64,000 bases of DNA from Aralia elata (GCA_034770075.1 CM068383.1:34787094-34851093), one strand, 5' to 3'; numbered from the stretch's first letter, positions 22,201 to 35,099 are shown. Numbers and translations are program-made. Notes: generated from the letters alone by a model not told the origin.

Positions 22201-25200
22201 TCAAATATTAGACAACACATAACACCATACGCATTCATAATTCTAAAACTAGCACACATCGAGTCTTTAACATTGTTCAATATAGTATGCTGAGTGGTTT
22301 CCCACAAACAACTAACAAACTAGTTTCTGTCTAGTCTACACTATTTTCACAGTGAGTTACATCGGTTGTTAGTTCGTATATACCTCCGCTCCCTAAAGTT
22401 ATTGTTTAGCCCTGATACTATACATCGACTATTAAAGAGTACGACTGTACCACTACTTTATCATATATCTTATGAATTAACACTAAGTATTTCATTATAT
22501 AAGTCTTTATTTATGATCCTATAGGTTAAGTACCCAATCCAACAAACTGGATTCCAAATCCAGTAAATTGGATTCAAACCTGGATTACAATCCAATAACC
22601 TGGATTCAAATTATTTAATTCAGCCAACTATTTTTGCAATCCAGCAACCTGGATTCAAACTATCTTATAATACAGTAAATTAGATTCGAACTAACTTATA
22701 ATCCAGCAACATAGATGCACACTATTCAATTCAGCAAGCTGGATCATGTTATTCAGCAAGCTGGATTAAAACAGTTTTTCCCCTTTATAAAATAATTTAT
22801 TTAATCATTGTAAAATGTCATAAACATTATACTTCCTTACAAATGACCAAAATCCTTATCAAAAATCTGTATAAACCATATTTAGGGTTCTCAAGCCATA
22901 AAAACTCATTTTCTAAATTTTTAACTTCACATAATTAATTACATTCATTTATCCATAACTTGCATAATATATTGATCCATTGCATAAAGTAAATGCAAGG
23001 GTTAAGATAATTGCTCAATAAGAAAGAGTTCAGATAATTGCACAGTGAAGAAAGAGTTCAGATATTTGCATAACATACGGATCCAATTCATAATGTAAAT
23101 GAAAAGGATAGAATAGTTGGTCAATAATAGATTGAGTTAAAAGCTTGCATAAACTAAATCTATTTCATAAAGTAAATGAAAAGGATAGGATACTTGCATA
23201 AACGAATAACAAAGATCATTATGGATATGAATAATTAACAATAATTGAGCATGCTTTGAAATTGATAACTCATGTTGAGATAGGAACTATCAATAAATGT
23301 AAGGAGTTTAGGGTTAGGAACTTGCAACATATAAAGATTCATAGCAATAATCAAGAATTTGCACAACATATACCTGTTTGCACGAAATAAAAGTTGTGCA
23401 TAAGGTTTAGATACTTGCCTTGGTCGTTGACTACTGCTACGCAATTTAATATGACTTCTTTCGTAAGACCTACCAGTCACAAGATTGATCTTTCAATCAG
23501 CAAATAATATTATACCTTATAATATCACTTCTTTATAAGTAAATTATCTAACATTCAACCACATAATCAAATATTAGACAACACATAACACCATACGCAT
23601 TCATAATTCTAAAACTAGCACACATCGAGTCTTTAACATTATTCAGTATAGTATGCTGAGTGGTTTCCCACAAACAACTAACAAACTAGTTTCTGTCTAG
23701 TCTACACTATTTTCACAGTGAGTTACATCGGTTGTTAGTTCGTATATATACCTCCGCTCCCTAAAGTTATTGTTTAGCCCAGATACTATACATCGACTAT
23801 TAAAGAGTACGACTGTACCACTACTTTATCATATATCTTATGAATTAACACTAAGTCTTTCATTATATAAGTCTTTATTTATGATCCTATAGGTTAAGTA
23901 CCCAATCCAACAAACTGGATTCCAAATCCAGTAAATTGGATTCAAACCTAGATTACAATCCAATAACCTGGATTCAAATTATTCAATTCAGCCAACTATT
24001 TTTGCAATCCAGCAACCTGGATTCAAACTATCTTATAATACAGTAAATTAGATTCGAACTAACTTATAATCCAGCAACATAGATGCACACTATTCAATTC
24101 AGCAAGCTGGATCATGCTATTCAGCAAGCTGGATTAAAACAGTTTTTCCCCTTTATAAAATAATTCATTTAATCATTGTAAAATGCCATAAACATTATAC
24201 TTCCTTACAAATGACCAAAATCCTTATCAAAAATCTGTATAAACCATATTTAGGGTTCTCAAGCCATAAAAACTCATTTTCTAAATTTTTAACTTCACAT
24301 AATTAATTACATTCATTTATCCATAACTTGCATAATATATTGATCCATTGCATAAAGTAAATGCAAGGGTTAAGATAATTGCTCAATAAGAAAGAGTTCA
24401 GATACTTGCACAGTGAAGAAAGAGTTCAGATATTTGCATAACATACGGATCCAATTCATAATGTAAATGAAAAGGATAGAATAGTTGCTCAATAATAGAT
24501 TGAGTTAAAAGCTTGCATAAACTAAATCTATTTCATAAAGTAAATGAAAAGGATAGGATACTTGCATAAACGAATAACAAAGATCATTATGGATATGAAT
24601 AATTAACAATAATTATTCACGAGCATGCTTTGAAATTGATAACTCATGTTGAGATAGGAACTATCAATAAATGTAAGGAGTTTAGGGTTAGGAACTTGCA
24701 ACATATAAAGATTCATAGCAATAATCAAGAATTTGCACAACATATACCTGTTTGCACGAAATAAAAGTTGTGCATAAGGTTTAGATACTTGCCTTGGTCG
24801 TTGACTACTGCTACGCAATTTAATATGACTTATTTCGTAAGACCTACCAGTCACAAGATTGATCTTTCAATCAGCAAATAATATTATACCTTATAATATC
24901 ACTTCTTTATAAGTAAATTATCTAACATTCAACCACATAATCAAATATTAGACAACACATAACACCATACGCATTCATAATTCTAAAACTAGCACACATC
25001 GAGTCTTTAACATTATTCAGTATAGTATGCTTAGTGGTTTCCCACAAACAACTAACAAACTAGTTTCTGTCTAGTCTACACTATTTTCACAGTGAGTTAC
25101 ATCGGTTGTTAGTTCGTATATACCTCCGCTCCCTAAAGTTATTGTTTAGCCCAGATACTATACATCGACTATTAAAGAGTACGACTGTACCACTACTTTA

Positions 25201-27641
25201 TCATATATCTTATGAATTAACACTAAGTCTTTCATTATATAAGTCTTTATTTATGATCCTATAGGTTAAGTACCCAATCCAACAAACTGGATTCCAAATC
25301 CAGTAAATTGGATTCAAACCTAGATTACAATCCAATAACCTGGATTCAAATTATTCAATTCAGCCAACTATTTTTGCAATCCAGCAACCTGGATTCAAAC
25401 TATCTTATAATACAGTAAATTAGATTCGAACTAACTTATAATCCAGCAACATAGATGCACACTATTCAATTCAGCAAGCTGGATCATGCTATTCAGCAAG
25501 CTGGATTAAAACAGTTTTTCCCCTTTATAAAATAATTCATTTAATCATTGTAAAATGCCATAAAGATTATACTTCCTTACAAATGACCAAAATCCTTATC
25601 AAAAATCTGTATAAACCATATTTAGGGTTCTCAAGCCATAAAAACTCATTTTCTAAATTTTTAACTTCACATAATTAATTACATTCATTTATCCATAACT
25701 TGCATAATATATTGATCCATTGCATAAAGTAAATGCAAGGGTTAAGATAATTGCTCAATAAGAAAGAGTTCAGATACTTGCACAGTGAAGAAAGAGTTCA
25801 GATATTTGCATAACATACGGATCCAATTCATAATGTAAATGAAAAGGATAGAATAGTTGGTCAGTAATAGATTGAGTTAAAAGCTTGCATAAACTAAATC
25901 TATTTCATAAAGTAAATGAAAAGGATAGGATACTTGCATAAACGAATAACAAAGATCATTATGGATATGAATAATTAACAATAATTATTCACGAGCATGC
26001 TTTGAAATTGATAACTCATGTTGAGATAGGAACTATCAATAAATGTAAGGAGTTTAGGGTTAGGAACTTGCAACATATAAAGATTCATAGCAATAATCAA
26101 GAATTTGCACAACATATACCTGTTTGCACGAAATAAAAGTTGTGCATAAGGTTTAGATACTTGCCTTGGTCGTTGACTACTGCTACGCAATTTAATATGA
26201 CTTCTTTCGTAAGACCTACCAGTCACAAGATTGATCTTTCAATCAGCAAATAATATTATACCTTATAATATCACTTCTTTATAAGTAAATTATCTAACAT
26301 TCAACCACATAATCAAATATTAGACAACACATAACACCATACGCATTCATAATTCTAAAACTAGCACACATCGAGTCTTTAACATTATTTAGTATAGTAT
26401 GCTAAGTGGTTTCCCACAAACAACTAACAAACTAGTTTCTGTCTAGTCTACACTATTTTCACAGTGAGTTACATCGGTTGTTAGTTCGTATATACCTCCG
26501 CTCCCTAAAGTTATTGTTTAGCCCAGATACTATACATCGACTATTAAAGAGTACGACTGTACCACTACTTTATCATATATCTTATGAATTAACACTAAGT
26601 CTTTCATTATATAAGTCTTTATTTATGATCCTATAGGTTAAGTACCCAATCCAACAAACTGGATTCCAAATCCAGTAAATTGGATTCAAACCTAGATTAC
26701 AATCCAATAACCTGGATTCAAATTATTCAATTCAGCCAACTATTTTTGCAATCCAGCAACCTGGATTCAAACTATCTTATAATACAGTAAATTAGATTCG
26801 AACTAACTTATAATCCAGCAACATAGATGCACACTATTCAATTCAGCAAGCTGGATCATGCTATTCAGCAAGCTGGATTAAAACAGTTTTTCCCCTTTAT
26901 AAAATAATTCATTTAATCATTGTAAAATGCCATAAACATTATACTTCCTTACAAATGACCAAAATCCTTATCAAAAATCTGTATAAACCATATTTAGGGT
27001 TCTCAAGCCATAAAAACTCATTTTCTAAATTTTTAACTTCACATAATTAATTACATTCATTTATCCATAACTTGCATAATATATTGATCCATTGCATAAA
27101 GTAAATGCAAGGGTTAAGATAATTGCTCAATAAGAAAGAGTTCAGATACTTGCACAGTGAAGAAAGAGTTCAGATATTTGCATAACATACGGATCCAATT
27201 CATAATGTAAATGAAAAGGATAGAATAGTTGCTCAATAATAGATTGAGTTAAAAGCTTGCATAAACTAAATCTATTTCATAAAGTAAATGAAAAGGATAG
27301 GATACTTGCATAAACGAATAACAAAGATCATTATGGATATTAATAATTAACAATAATTATTCACGAGCATGCTTTGAAATTGATAACTCATGTTGAGATA
27401 GGAACTATTAATAAATGTAAGGAGTTTAGGGTTAGGAACTTGCAACATATAAAGATTCATAGCAGTAATCAAGAATTTGCACAACATATACCTGTTTGCA
27501 CGAAATAAAAGTTGTGCATAAGGTTTAGATACTTGCCTTGGTCGTTGACTACTGCTACGCAATTTAATATGACTTCTTTCGTAAGACCTACCAGCCATAA
27601 GATTGATCTTTCAATCAGCAAATAATATTATACCTTATAAT
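16267..27641 (-). repeat. Tandem satellite array, 1372-bp monomer
   Basis: Monomers start at 16267, 17481, 18853, 20225, 21597, 22969, 24337, 25709 and 27081. Period is 1372 bp except the first (1214 bp, with an internal deletion of about 158 bp near 16590) and the sixth (1368 bp). The ninth is cut at 27641 by LTR C. Neighbouring monomers are most alike. The sequence is the reverse complement of Tekay-type LTR interior. For example 17878-17940 on the minus strand matches LTR A1 near 10470-10525 (CTAAACCTTATGCAC, TTTCGTGCAAACAGGTATAT). An 83-codon minus-strand frame (first 17747-17998) recurs in most monomers, but near-identity of copies explains it. Confidence 0.95.
17048..17279. repeat. Phased array of 18-bp AATCCAG palindromes in each satellite monomer
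   Basis: Imperfect palindromes of the form AATCCAG-NAAN-CTGGATT start at 17048, 17069, 17101, 17129, 17150, 17181, 17212, 17240 and about 17262. Spacings are therefore 21, 32, 28, 21, 31, 31, 28 and 22. The same block recurs at the equivalent place in every monomer (for example from 18420 and 19792) and in the last copy from about 30330. Confidence 0.8.
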
Positions 27642-29290
27642 TGTGACGAACGAGAATTTTTGTAACTTATTTTAAATATTTATTGAATTAAATAAATATT
27701 TTTGATGATTTGATTGTTGAATTAATTGATTAATCGATAAATTTGTGGTAGATTAATTTAATTATATGTGTTACATTAATTAGATTAATGTGAAGAATTT
27801 TTATATTTAAAGTATGTGTTTAATTGAATTTATTTGATTAAATACATTATTTAAATAAGTATAATGTTATTTCTAATTAATTTAATTATTAATTAGAGAT
27901 TTAATAATTTGTCATTATTAATAAATGAGAATTTTATTTTATGTGATTTAATGTAGAATTATTTTATTTTATTTATTTGATTTTAGTAAGATTATTTAGT
28001 TGCTTAAAGTGTGACATGAAACTATATAATAAGTAGTTTATTAAAATAAATTAGAAGTGAGGAATATATTAGTAGCCAAACATGGCCTTAGTGGAAGTTG
28101 GTGTCAGTTATTAAACTGACACCATGTTCTGCTATTAGTTTTTCACGTATTCCATTATCAGTAACTCATATTCAAGCCAGAGAGAAAACTTGAGAGAAAG
28201 AGGAGAGAATTTGGAGAATTGAAGAAATCATTCATCTACTTGCATCATTTAAAGCATTTAATTGAAGGTAATCCTTCTCAATTAAGTTTTAATTTATGTT
28301 CTGATGAGTTTATTCCATGAACGTATGTTTAGAGTTCTCTGTATTTTCTGTAATTTGATTTCTATGGCTAAATCTTTAAATAATTTGATGTTAGATGTTA
28401 GAAAGAATGCATAAATGTGTTTTATATGGTTTATATATGATTTAGAGTAATTTAATCCGTGAAATTATGTTTATATGAGAATTCAGAAAGTTACAGAGTA
28501 GTACAGTGTACGAACATGGTTTGAATGTATGAAATTGAAGTCTGTGTTGTTAGTTAATTGGATAAATTGATAACTTACTTTGATTATGCATGTATAAATG
28601 AAGAAAACAAGATTTAAACGGTTCAATTTAGTTGTATAACGAACCTGTTATGTGTAATTTATGGAAATTGTAGAAACTTTGATAAACTGATAAGAAACCT
28701 CAAATTTGATTCTTGGATTCATGATTTATGTGATTTAAGTTGTTCGAATTATGCTAGAAGGCTTGGGTAACAATTGTAGATGATTTATAATGTCTGGGTA
28801 TGTTTAATTTGACGATTACAATAACAAGATTGGAAATTTTGGCTTGTTTCTGCGTTCTTTGCGAACTGCAGAAACTGGAATTCGTGATTCTCGCCCCGGC
28901 GAGAATTTTGTGAAGAAATTCCTCGCCCCGGCGAGAATTTTGTGAAGGGATTCCTCGCCCCGGCGAAGAATTAAAAAAAAAAAAAAAGAGTAAAAAGACA
29001 AGAGTAAAAATTTTATTCTTTCTTTGTGATCATGGTATGAAATCGTGGTTATACCTAAAGCTTAGGCTAATGTATAAAATGAATGTTAAATTACTGTGAA
29101 AGGTGGTAGCATAAGCCCATTGATTGTTCGGTGTCATCTGAGCTATTAAAATAGAAATTTTAGATGAGAATAAGTTCTGAAGTGTTTATAATACTGTAAC
29201 TAATTATTGTTACTGTTTTATAAACGGAATGTATAGGTTGATTAGAGAAACGTGAGTTAGAAAAGTAGAATAATAATAATATTAGTCCCA
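27642..29290 (+). repeat. Tekay-like LTR fragment C (5' part)
   Basis: It starts TGTGACGAACGAGAATTTT, resembling the A1 start TGTAACGATCGAGAATTTT, exactly where satellite sequence stops at 27641. A purine-rich leader (GAGAGAAAACTTGAGAG from about 28178) ends in ATTGAAG|GTAATCC at 28267/28268. GC palindromes follow at 28890-28967, about 620 bp downstream of the donor, the same relative place as in LTR A1. No coding sequence is seen. The right boundary with the Athila-like fragment is not sharp and is placed near 29290 by the change in character. Confidence 0.7.
28890..28967. repeat. Three CTCGCCCCGGCGAG palindromes at exact 32-bp spacing
   Basis: Copies start at 28890, 28922 and 28954, each followed by an 18-bp spacer beginning aattttgtgaag in the first two. 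The third copy ends in A instead of G. The flanks are strongly AT-rich. Confidence 0.93.
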
Positions 29291-29653
29291 AGTTTTTTCT
29301 CAGGGTTTCCTTCTCTCTATCTTATTAAAAAAAATAGCTTGATCCTCTTCCCAATTGGCTTCTTCTTCTCCATCCAGCCGCAACTCATCAACAAAATTCG
29401 TGCACTAGCGCCTCTGGCGCTATAGTAGTATAATTCCCAGCGCTTCTGGTGCTAGGTCATGCCCTCAGATTTACAAAAATACCACCAAGTCTGATTTTAA
29501 CCCTTTAAGCTCTAAAATGACTCTTTCGCCCCTCCAGCTCCAATCCTACAATAAACAAACACAAAAATGAATAAAACAATACTAAAAACACTTAAAGACC
29601 GCAATAATTAAGTCTAACAAGACCTGATTCATAGGTATAAATCCCACTCATCA
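29291..29653 (-). repeat. Athila-like LTR fragment (outer part)
   Basis: On the minus strand it starts TGATGAGTGGGATTTATACC at 29653, similar in form to the Athila LTR start TGATAAGTAGGTTTCATACC, and it abuts satellite DNA. It carries two GC palindromes about 200-250 bp from its outer end. The inner part of the LTR and the element body are missing. No coding sequence is seen. Confidence 0.65.
29407..29453. repeat. Two GC palindromes 32 bp apart in the Athila-like LTR fragment
   Basis: AGCGCCTCTGGCGCT starts at 29407 and AGCGCTTCTGGTGCT at 29439. The second differs in both arms at paired places (GCC/GGC to GCT/GGT, a G-U type change). Confidence 0.85.
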
Positions 29654-30757
29654 ATAATTAACAATAATTATTCACGAGCATGCTTTGAAATTGATAACTC
29701 ATGTTGAGATAGGAACTATCAATAAATGTAAGGAGTTTAGGGTTAGGAACTTGTAACACATAAAGATTCATAGCAATAATCAAGAATTTGCACAACATAT
29801 ACCTGTTTGCACGAAATAAAAGTTGTGCATAAGGTTTAGATACTTGCCTTGGTCGTTGACTACTGCTACGCAATTTAATATGACTTCTTTCGTAAGACCT
29901 ACCAGTCATAAGATTGATCTTTCAATCAGCAAATAATATTATACCTTATAATATCACTTCTTTATAAGTAAATTATCTAACATTCAACCACATAATCAAA
30001 TATTAAACAACACATAACAACATACGCATTCATAATTCTAAAACTAGCACACATCGAGTCTTTAACAGTGTTTAATATAGTATGCTGAGTGGTTTCCCAC
30101 AAACAACCAACAAACTAGTTTCCGTCTCGTCTACACTGTTTTCACAGTGAGTTAGATCGGTTGCTAGTTCGTATATACCTCCGCTCCCTAAAGTTATTGT
30201 TTAGCGTACATACTATATATCGACTATTAAAGAGTACGACTGTACCACTATTTTATCATATATCTTATGAATTAACACTAAGTCTTTCATTATATAAGTC
30301 TTTGTTTATGATCCTATAGGTTAAGTACCCATTCCAGCAAACTAGATTCCAAATCCAGTAACTTGGATTCCAACCTGGATTACAATCCAGTAATCTGGAT
30401 TCAAATTATTCAATTCAGCCAACTATTTTTGCAATCCAGCAACTTGGATTAAAATTATCCTACAATACAACAAACTAGATTCGAACTAACTTATAATCCA
30501 GCAACATAGATGCACACTATTCAATTCAGCAAGCTGGATCACACTATTCAACAAGCTGGATTAAAACAGTTTTCCCCCTTTATAAAATAATTTATTTAAT
30601 CATTCTAAAATGCCATAAACATTATACTTCCTTACAAATGACCAAAATCCTTATCAAAAATCTGTATAAACCATATTTAGGGTTCTCAAGCCATAAAAAC
30701 TCATTTTCCAAATTTTCAACTTCACATAATTAATTACATTCATTTATCTATAACTTT
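29654..30757 (-). repeat. Last, partial satellite copy joined to its parent LTR
   Basis: Satellite sequence resumes at monomer position about 264 and runs to about 30757. There the array monomers would continue cttgcataatatattg but this copy continues tttatcatttacatg. It carries more private differences than the array copies, as expected for an edge copy or the original. To the right the sequence is unique LTR. Confidence 0.82.
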
Positions 30758-33208
30758 ATCATTTACATGAAAAATAGCAAACCATTTTCAAAATTATTTC
30801 TTTTCTGGAAATAGACTATATATATCCCCTTATGAAAATATATTTTTTTCGGAATTTTTAAAATCCATTTACTATATTTAAATAGTCCAAAATAGCCAAA
30901 TCTTACTACATTTTTCATAAATCAAAATTTCATGCAAATATTCTGCAATTTACAGGGTATATTCCTGCTATATATATATACTCCCAGTACGTATTTCATA
31001 AATTTTGGAGTTAACCACAGAGAGTTATTCAAGAATATTTTTGACAGTGGTCCTTCACGATACAATCCATAACATTCATTCTATATGGTCAAAAATCTTC
31101 AACTTTTTATAGGACTCACATAACTTCCTATATTATTATCCCAAATTTTCTTAGAATCTTTAAAGCACAAAAAATAGATGAAAATGCCCCTGGATGTGAA
31201 CAGTCAACAGGCTCCATAACCCTTTTTGTTCACTACCCGGACTGTTTGTACCAAAATAGTCCATATAAATTTTGTACTAATTATTTTTGAGTTCTACTAC
31301 TTGAGTTTAATAGTCAACTTATATATCTATCACCACTCTTTAACGGATCACAAAAAGAGTTTATAGATCTCAAATGGTAACTATATAACGTGAACAAAAG
31401 TTAGGATTTTCTAGCCCTTTTTGAAATGAACTTGTTTTCTTATTTTTTTCTAAACTCTTAAACCCCCAAATAGGTAAGATCCAAATACAAAACACTTATT
31501 AACATATAGATTTAAGGTTTTAGACCTCAAGATCATAAACTTCATATCATAAAAAAATCAAATCAAACAAAAGAAATAGTTAAGATTTTGTTATACCTTT
31601 TTCTTAGCTTGGTTTGCTTCCTCCTTCTTCCTTCCAAATGGCTATAAAACTTTGAAGCTTGAAAAATCTCTCTCCCTTCCTTTAGGCACGACAACCCCCT
31701 CTCCTTTTCTCTCTCAAAAATATTAGTTTGGAAAGAATGGTAGATGAAAGAGAAAGGAGTAGCTTTTTAATTTTCTCTATCTCCAAACTAGGAAAAATGA
31801 GATGAACAAGAGACTTTTACTTTACTAATTAATTAGTTACTTGCACAATCAATAGATATAGGTATTGTATCTATATATTTTAGCATGATTAGGAAGTATA
31901 CTACTCTTACACATTTTGACAAGCTTGTGATGTGTGATGATTACTAATTGGTATTTATTATCCATGCTTACAAGTTAACTCTTAAAAATTTAACACATCA
32001 CCCATTTGGGACCAACATGTGGCCGGCATTCCCTTTATTTTGTCCCACTTTTTGGCTTTTCTTTTATTATTTTAATGAATTAATTAAGTTGATCAAAATA
32101 TCTTTCAAATGGGCCACTAATTGGACTTGGTTTAAATTATATTTGGGCTCACTTTTAATTAGTTTGGGCTACTAGTTTTCTAATTTTATTATTCCATGCT
32201 TGGTTACTAATTTAATAAGTGTTGAGCTAATTTATTAAGTCCACACATTAATTATCCAAGTTCATGTTTAATTAAATGAGTGGGTTTGGTTAATAAATTA
32301 ATTAGGCTAGTCCACTAGTTTTCCTTACTAATTGGACTATTAAAATAAATTATACATATATCACATAGTTCTCATTAATTAATACCCATATTAATTAATG
32401 TACAAAATTTATTCACTTACTATATTTGCTTTAATCGAATATTTAATTAACTTACTATCTTAACAATTGTTTAATATTAATGTTTTTAGGTTAGTCCACT
32501 AATTTAAATAATTATTAGTGGGCTCTATTTTAACTAACAATTAGTCACATACATTATCCACATAAGTCATAACATATTTATCATCATTGATAAATAATTA
32601 TTATACCCATTGAACCACATATTGTAAATGCATATATTCAAATATAATCAATACTTATATTTAGTATTCAAATTTCCTTAAGAAAATAAATTCTTATTAT
32701 TCATAATACACATACATCTATTTTAAATACAATTATAACAATAATTTTATTAATCATTAAAATTCATAATCATAGATCAAATTAGGTTTTGATCATCCCT
32801 TTATCTTTGTCTCATTTACCATACTTAGTCAATTTAAAATAAATTGACTAGTTTTACAAATTCATATCATAAAGAAATAATCATAGTTATAATAATAATA
32901 TTAATAATCATTTCTTAAAATATACATTTATTATTTAAATAATATAGTAATCATATTTTTGTAAATAATCATAAATCTTTAATATAAAAATTAACTTATT
33001 AACAGAATATAATTTATAATTATCAACTATTTTTTTAATAAGAAATTTATTTGAAATCATATATGAAATAAATATATATATACATATTACATATATTCAC
33101 ATTCCCATACTTGTTTTAATATATAATAAAAATAATTTTATTATATATAAAAAAAATTCATACGTAAAATTTCTTATTTTAATATATCAAAAATCTTGGG
33201 TTATTACA
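30758..33208 (-). repeat. Tekay-like LTR E, 5' part, source of the satellite
   Basis: On the minus strand the LTR starts TGTAATAACCCAAGATTTTTG at 33208 and is very AT-rich to about 31800. A purine-rich leader follows (GAGAGAGAAAAGG, GGAAGGAAGAAGGAGGAAGC) ending AGAAAAAG|GTATAAC at 31597/31596, the same donor form as LTR B. It then continues into the satellite-type sequence. It shows that the monomer is a segment of this LTR downstream of the leader. No gene is seen; short frames on the plus strand near 31950 look like chance. Confidence 0.8.
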
Positions 33209-33904
33209 ACTTCTGAGAGGACCAGTTTTTCCCATATCGAGTTGAGTCGCTATGGCAAGGCTTGGTACAGCTTTATCTGTTCGAACGTGATACCAACCCG
33301 GCACATTAGCAATGTCACAAAAGAAAGAGTCGTCTTGCTATTTGCTATTGTGACCGGGGTGAAGATTGATGTAGGGCTGGTCATCTAGGGGTCAATTGAG
33401 AGAGCATTGAGCGGTACCACATCAGGAGGGCTCCCACACCCATCGCTAATCACTGAGCTTTGTCGGGCGACGAATGTTGAGTGGCAGGCTGATGAGATAC
33501 TCCAACCACCTATGGCCATCATTGATCATGTGACGATCGCTCGTTACAAGGTGTGGGAGGGAGCCGAGTCACACCCGAGGGGTGAAGGATTTCTTCCTGT
33601 ACCATGGAGTGCATCTCCATCATGAGTCGGGGCATCTTCTGAGCCCAGGGAGATAGATTCTTCTTCAGATGGACCCATGACGGCCATATTAGCATCATTG
33701 GGCAGATTGACTAGGAGGGTTTGATGCAGTGGCTCTGAGGCAAGATATGATGATGGAGTACCACACGCAGTTCGCCGCCTACTTAGCTAGCGGGGCTGTA
33801 TCCGGATTCGAGCATTCTCAGGCCCCCGTGCCTCCAGTTCTGTCGCCTTACCCACCACCATCTCCCAACCACGACAAGGGCCATCACGACTACGATATGG
33901 AGTG
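33209..33904 (+). pseudogene. Plant transposon-associated extra ORF (putative plant transposon protein family)
   Basis: The frame reads motifs such as WYSFICSNVIPTRHISNV, LLFAIVTGVKIDVG, GGLPHPSLITELC and NVEW. I recognise these as the putative plant transposon protein domain often found downstream of pol in Athila-type elements. A TAG interrupts near 33386 and more stops follow 33623. The C-terminal end is proline-rich (PPVLSPYPPPSPNHDKG) and stops near 33904. The 5' part is missing, cut by LTR E at 33208. The role of this family is not established. Confidence 0.65.
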
Positions 33905-35099
33905 ATATCACCTCAGGGAAGACTTTATTTCAATTCTGCTTATATAGCCAATGAGGGCATTGTCAGACTAAGGTTGGGGGTGTTTATTGCTTTCGTATCT
34001 GTCATATGCCATATAAAGTCGTCTACTTCGTCGAGTCATCTACGGTCGCAGTTAATTAGCTTCTTATGTATCTGTTGCTTTCTTAATTTTGGTGGATCTT
34101 GTTAGACCTTTAGATTAATTATCTATCTTAAGTTTAAGTTCAGCAATGGTTTGTGTTTGTTTTATGTTGATTATGGCTAATGATAAGTTGTTGTTTAATG
34201 TCATTCAAGGGTGATGGTCATGCATGTGTTGTTGAAGAATTTAACTTAATTGATGTTTTAAAACTGCCTATCTCCATGTTATCTTTTTGAGCACATGCTT
34301 ACTATTGTGGCTAGTCACGAGTCAGAGAAGTTATATGCTAATTGCTTTTGATTTTATTTAAATGTAACTCTGTTAAACTTGCATTTGGCATTGGTTGTAT
34401 GATTTAGGCTCTTATGCAGATTCGAGAAAGTCTGGGGATGTTACCGTGCAACTAAAAATAAAAAAAATAAAAAATTGACTAGTCTAATTATGTGACCTTT
34501 GTTGCTCGAGTTATTAGATCCTCAGGGGTGTCTTTCCACCTAATGCCCTAAAACCAATTGGTTTGGAAGTCATTGATCAAACGCTTGTTACGTGAGTAGC
34601 TCTGAAAAGCCTATGATAATTAGACATTATGCAAGTCAAGTTTGAAATTTGAGCCGAGATAGAACGTAAAACGCACTCGCCATATTTAAAGTGATGAATT
34701 CAATTTTGCTTAGGATTAATTGCATGTTAATGACCTTGGACCTCTTTTCTTGCATTTGTGCCTCGTTTGGTCAACTTTGATGTAGCGGGAGAGTTTGTAG
34801 AGTTAGCATTTTTCGTAAGTAGTTGTCTTTATGATTTTATCTGAGTTATGACTGGTCTAGAGTAGTTGGTTTTCACCCACGCACATGCAGGGTAAAAGGC
34901 TGGTTTAAACTAGCAATTATATTAAAACCTTTTTCTTGGCATTGTGTTGAGCCCTTTTGAATTGTTAGTTCTGATATTTGAGGCCATAAGTTAGATAAAT
35001 ATTGAATTATTGCTTCTTAGGTTTCTTGTTAGTCGTTGTAGTATTTTCATTTTATCTATTTTGCTTGAGGGCAAGCAAAGGCTCATGTTTGGGGGTATT
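33905..35099 (+). other. Athila-type 3' non-coding region with PPT
   Basis: No gene is seen. Two stretches resemble the conserved non-coding marks that follow the extra ORF in Athila-type elements: GAGGGCATTGTCAGACTAAG near 33952, and TTGCTTGAGGGCAAGC near 35061 followed by ATGTTTGGGGGTATT (35085-35099). The latter is a PPT-like sequence placed directly before an LTR start. Confidence 0.65.

Noticed and set aside
28890..28967. CRISPR-like repeat-spacer architecture
   Set aside because: Palindromic repeats with equal spacing look superficially like a CRISPR array, but repeats are only 14-15 bp, spacers partly repeat each other, there are no cas genes and this is plant LTR DNA.
31948..32175. 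75-codon frame in LTR E
   Set aside because: AT-rich LTR sequence, antisense to the LTR, with hydrophobic low-complexity translation.
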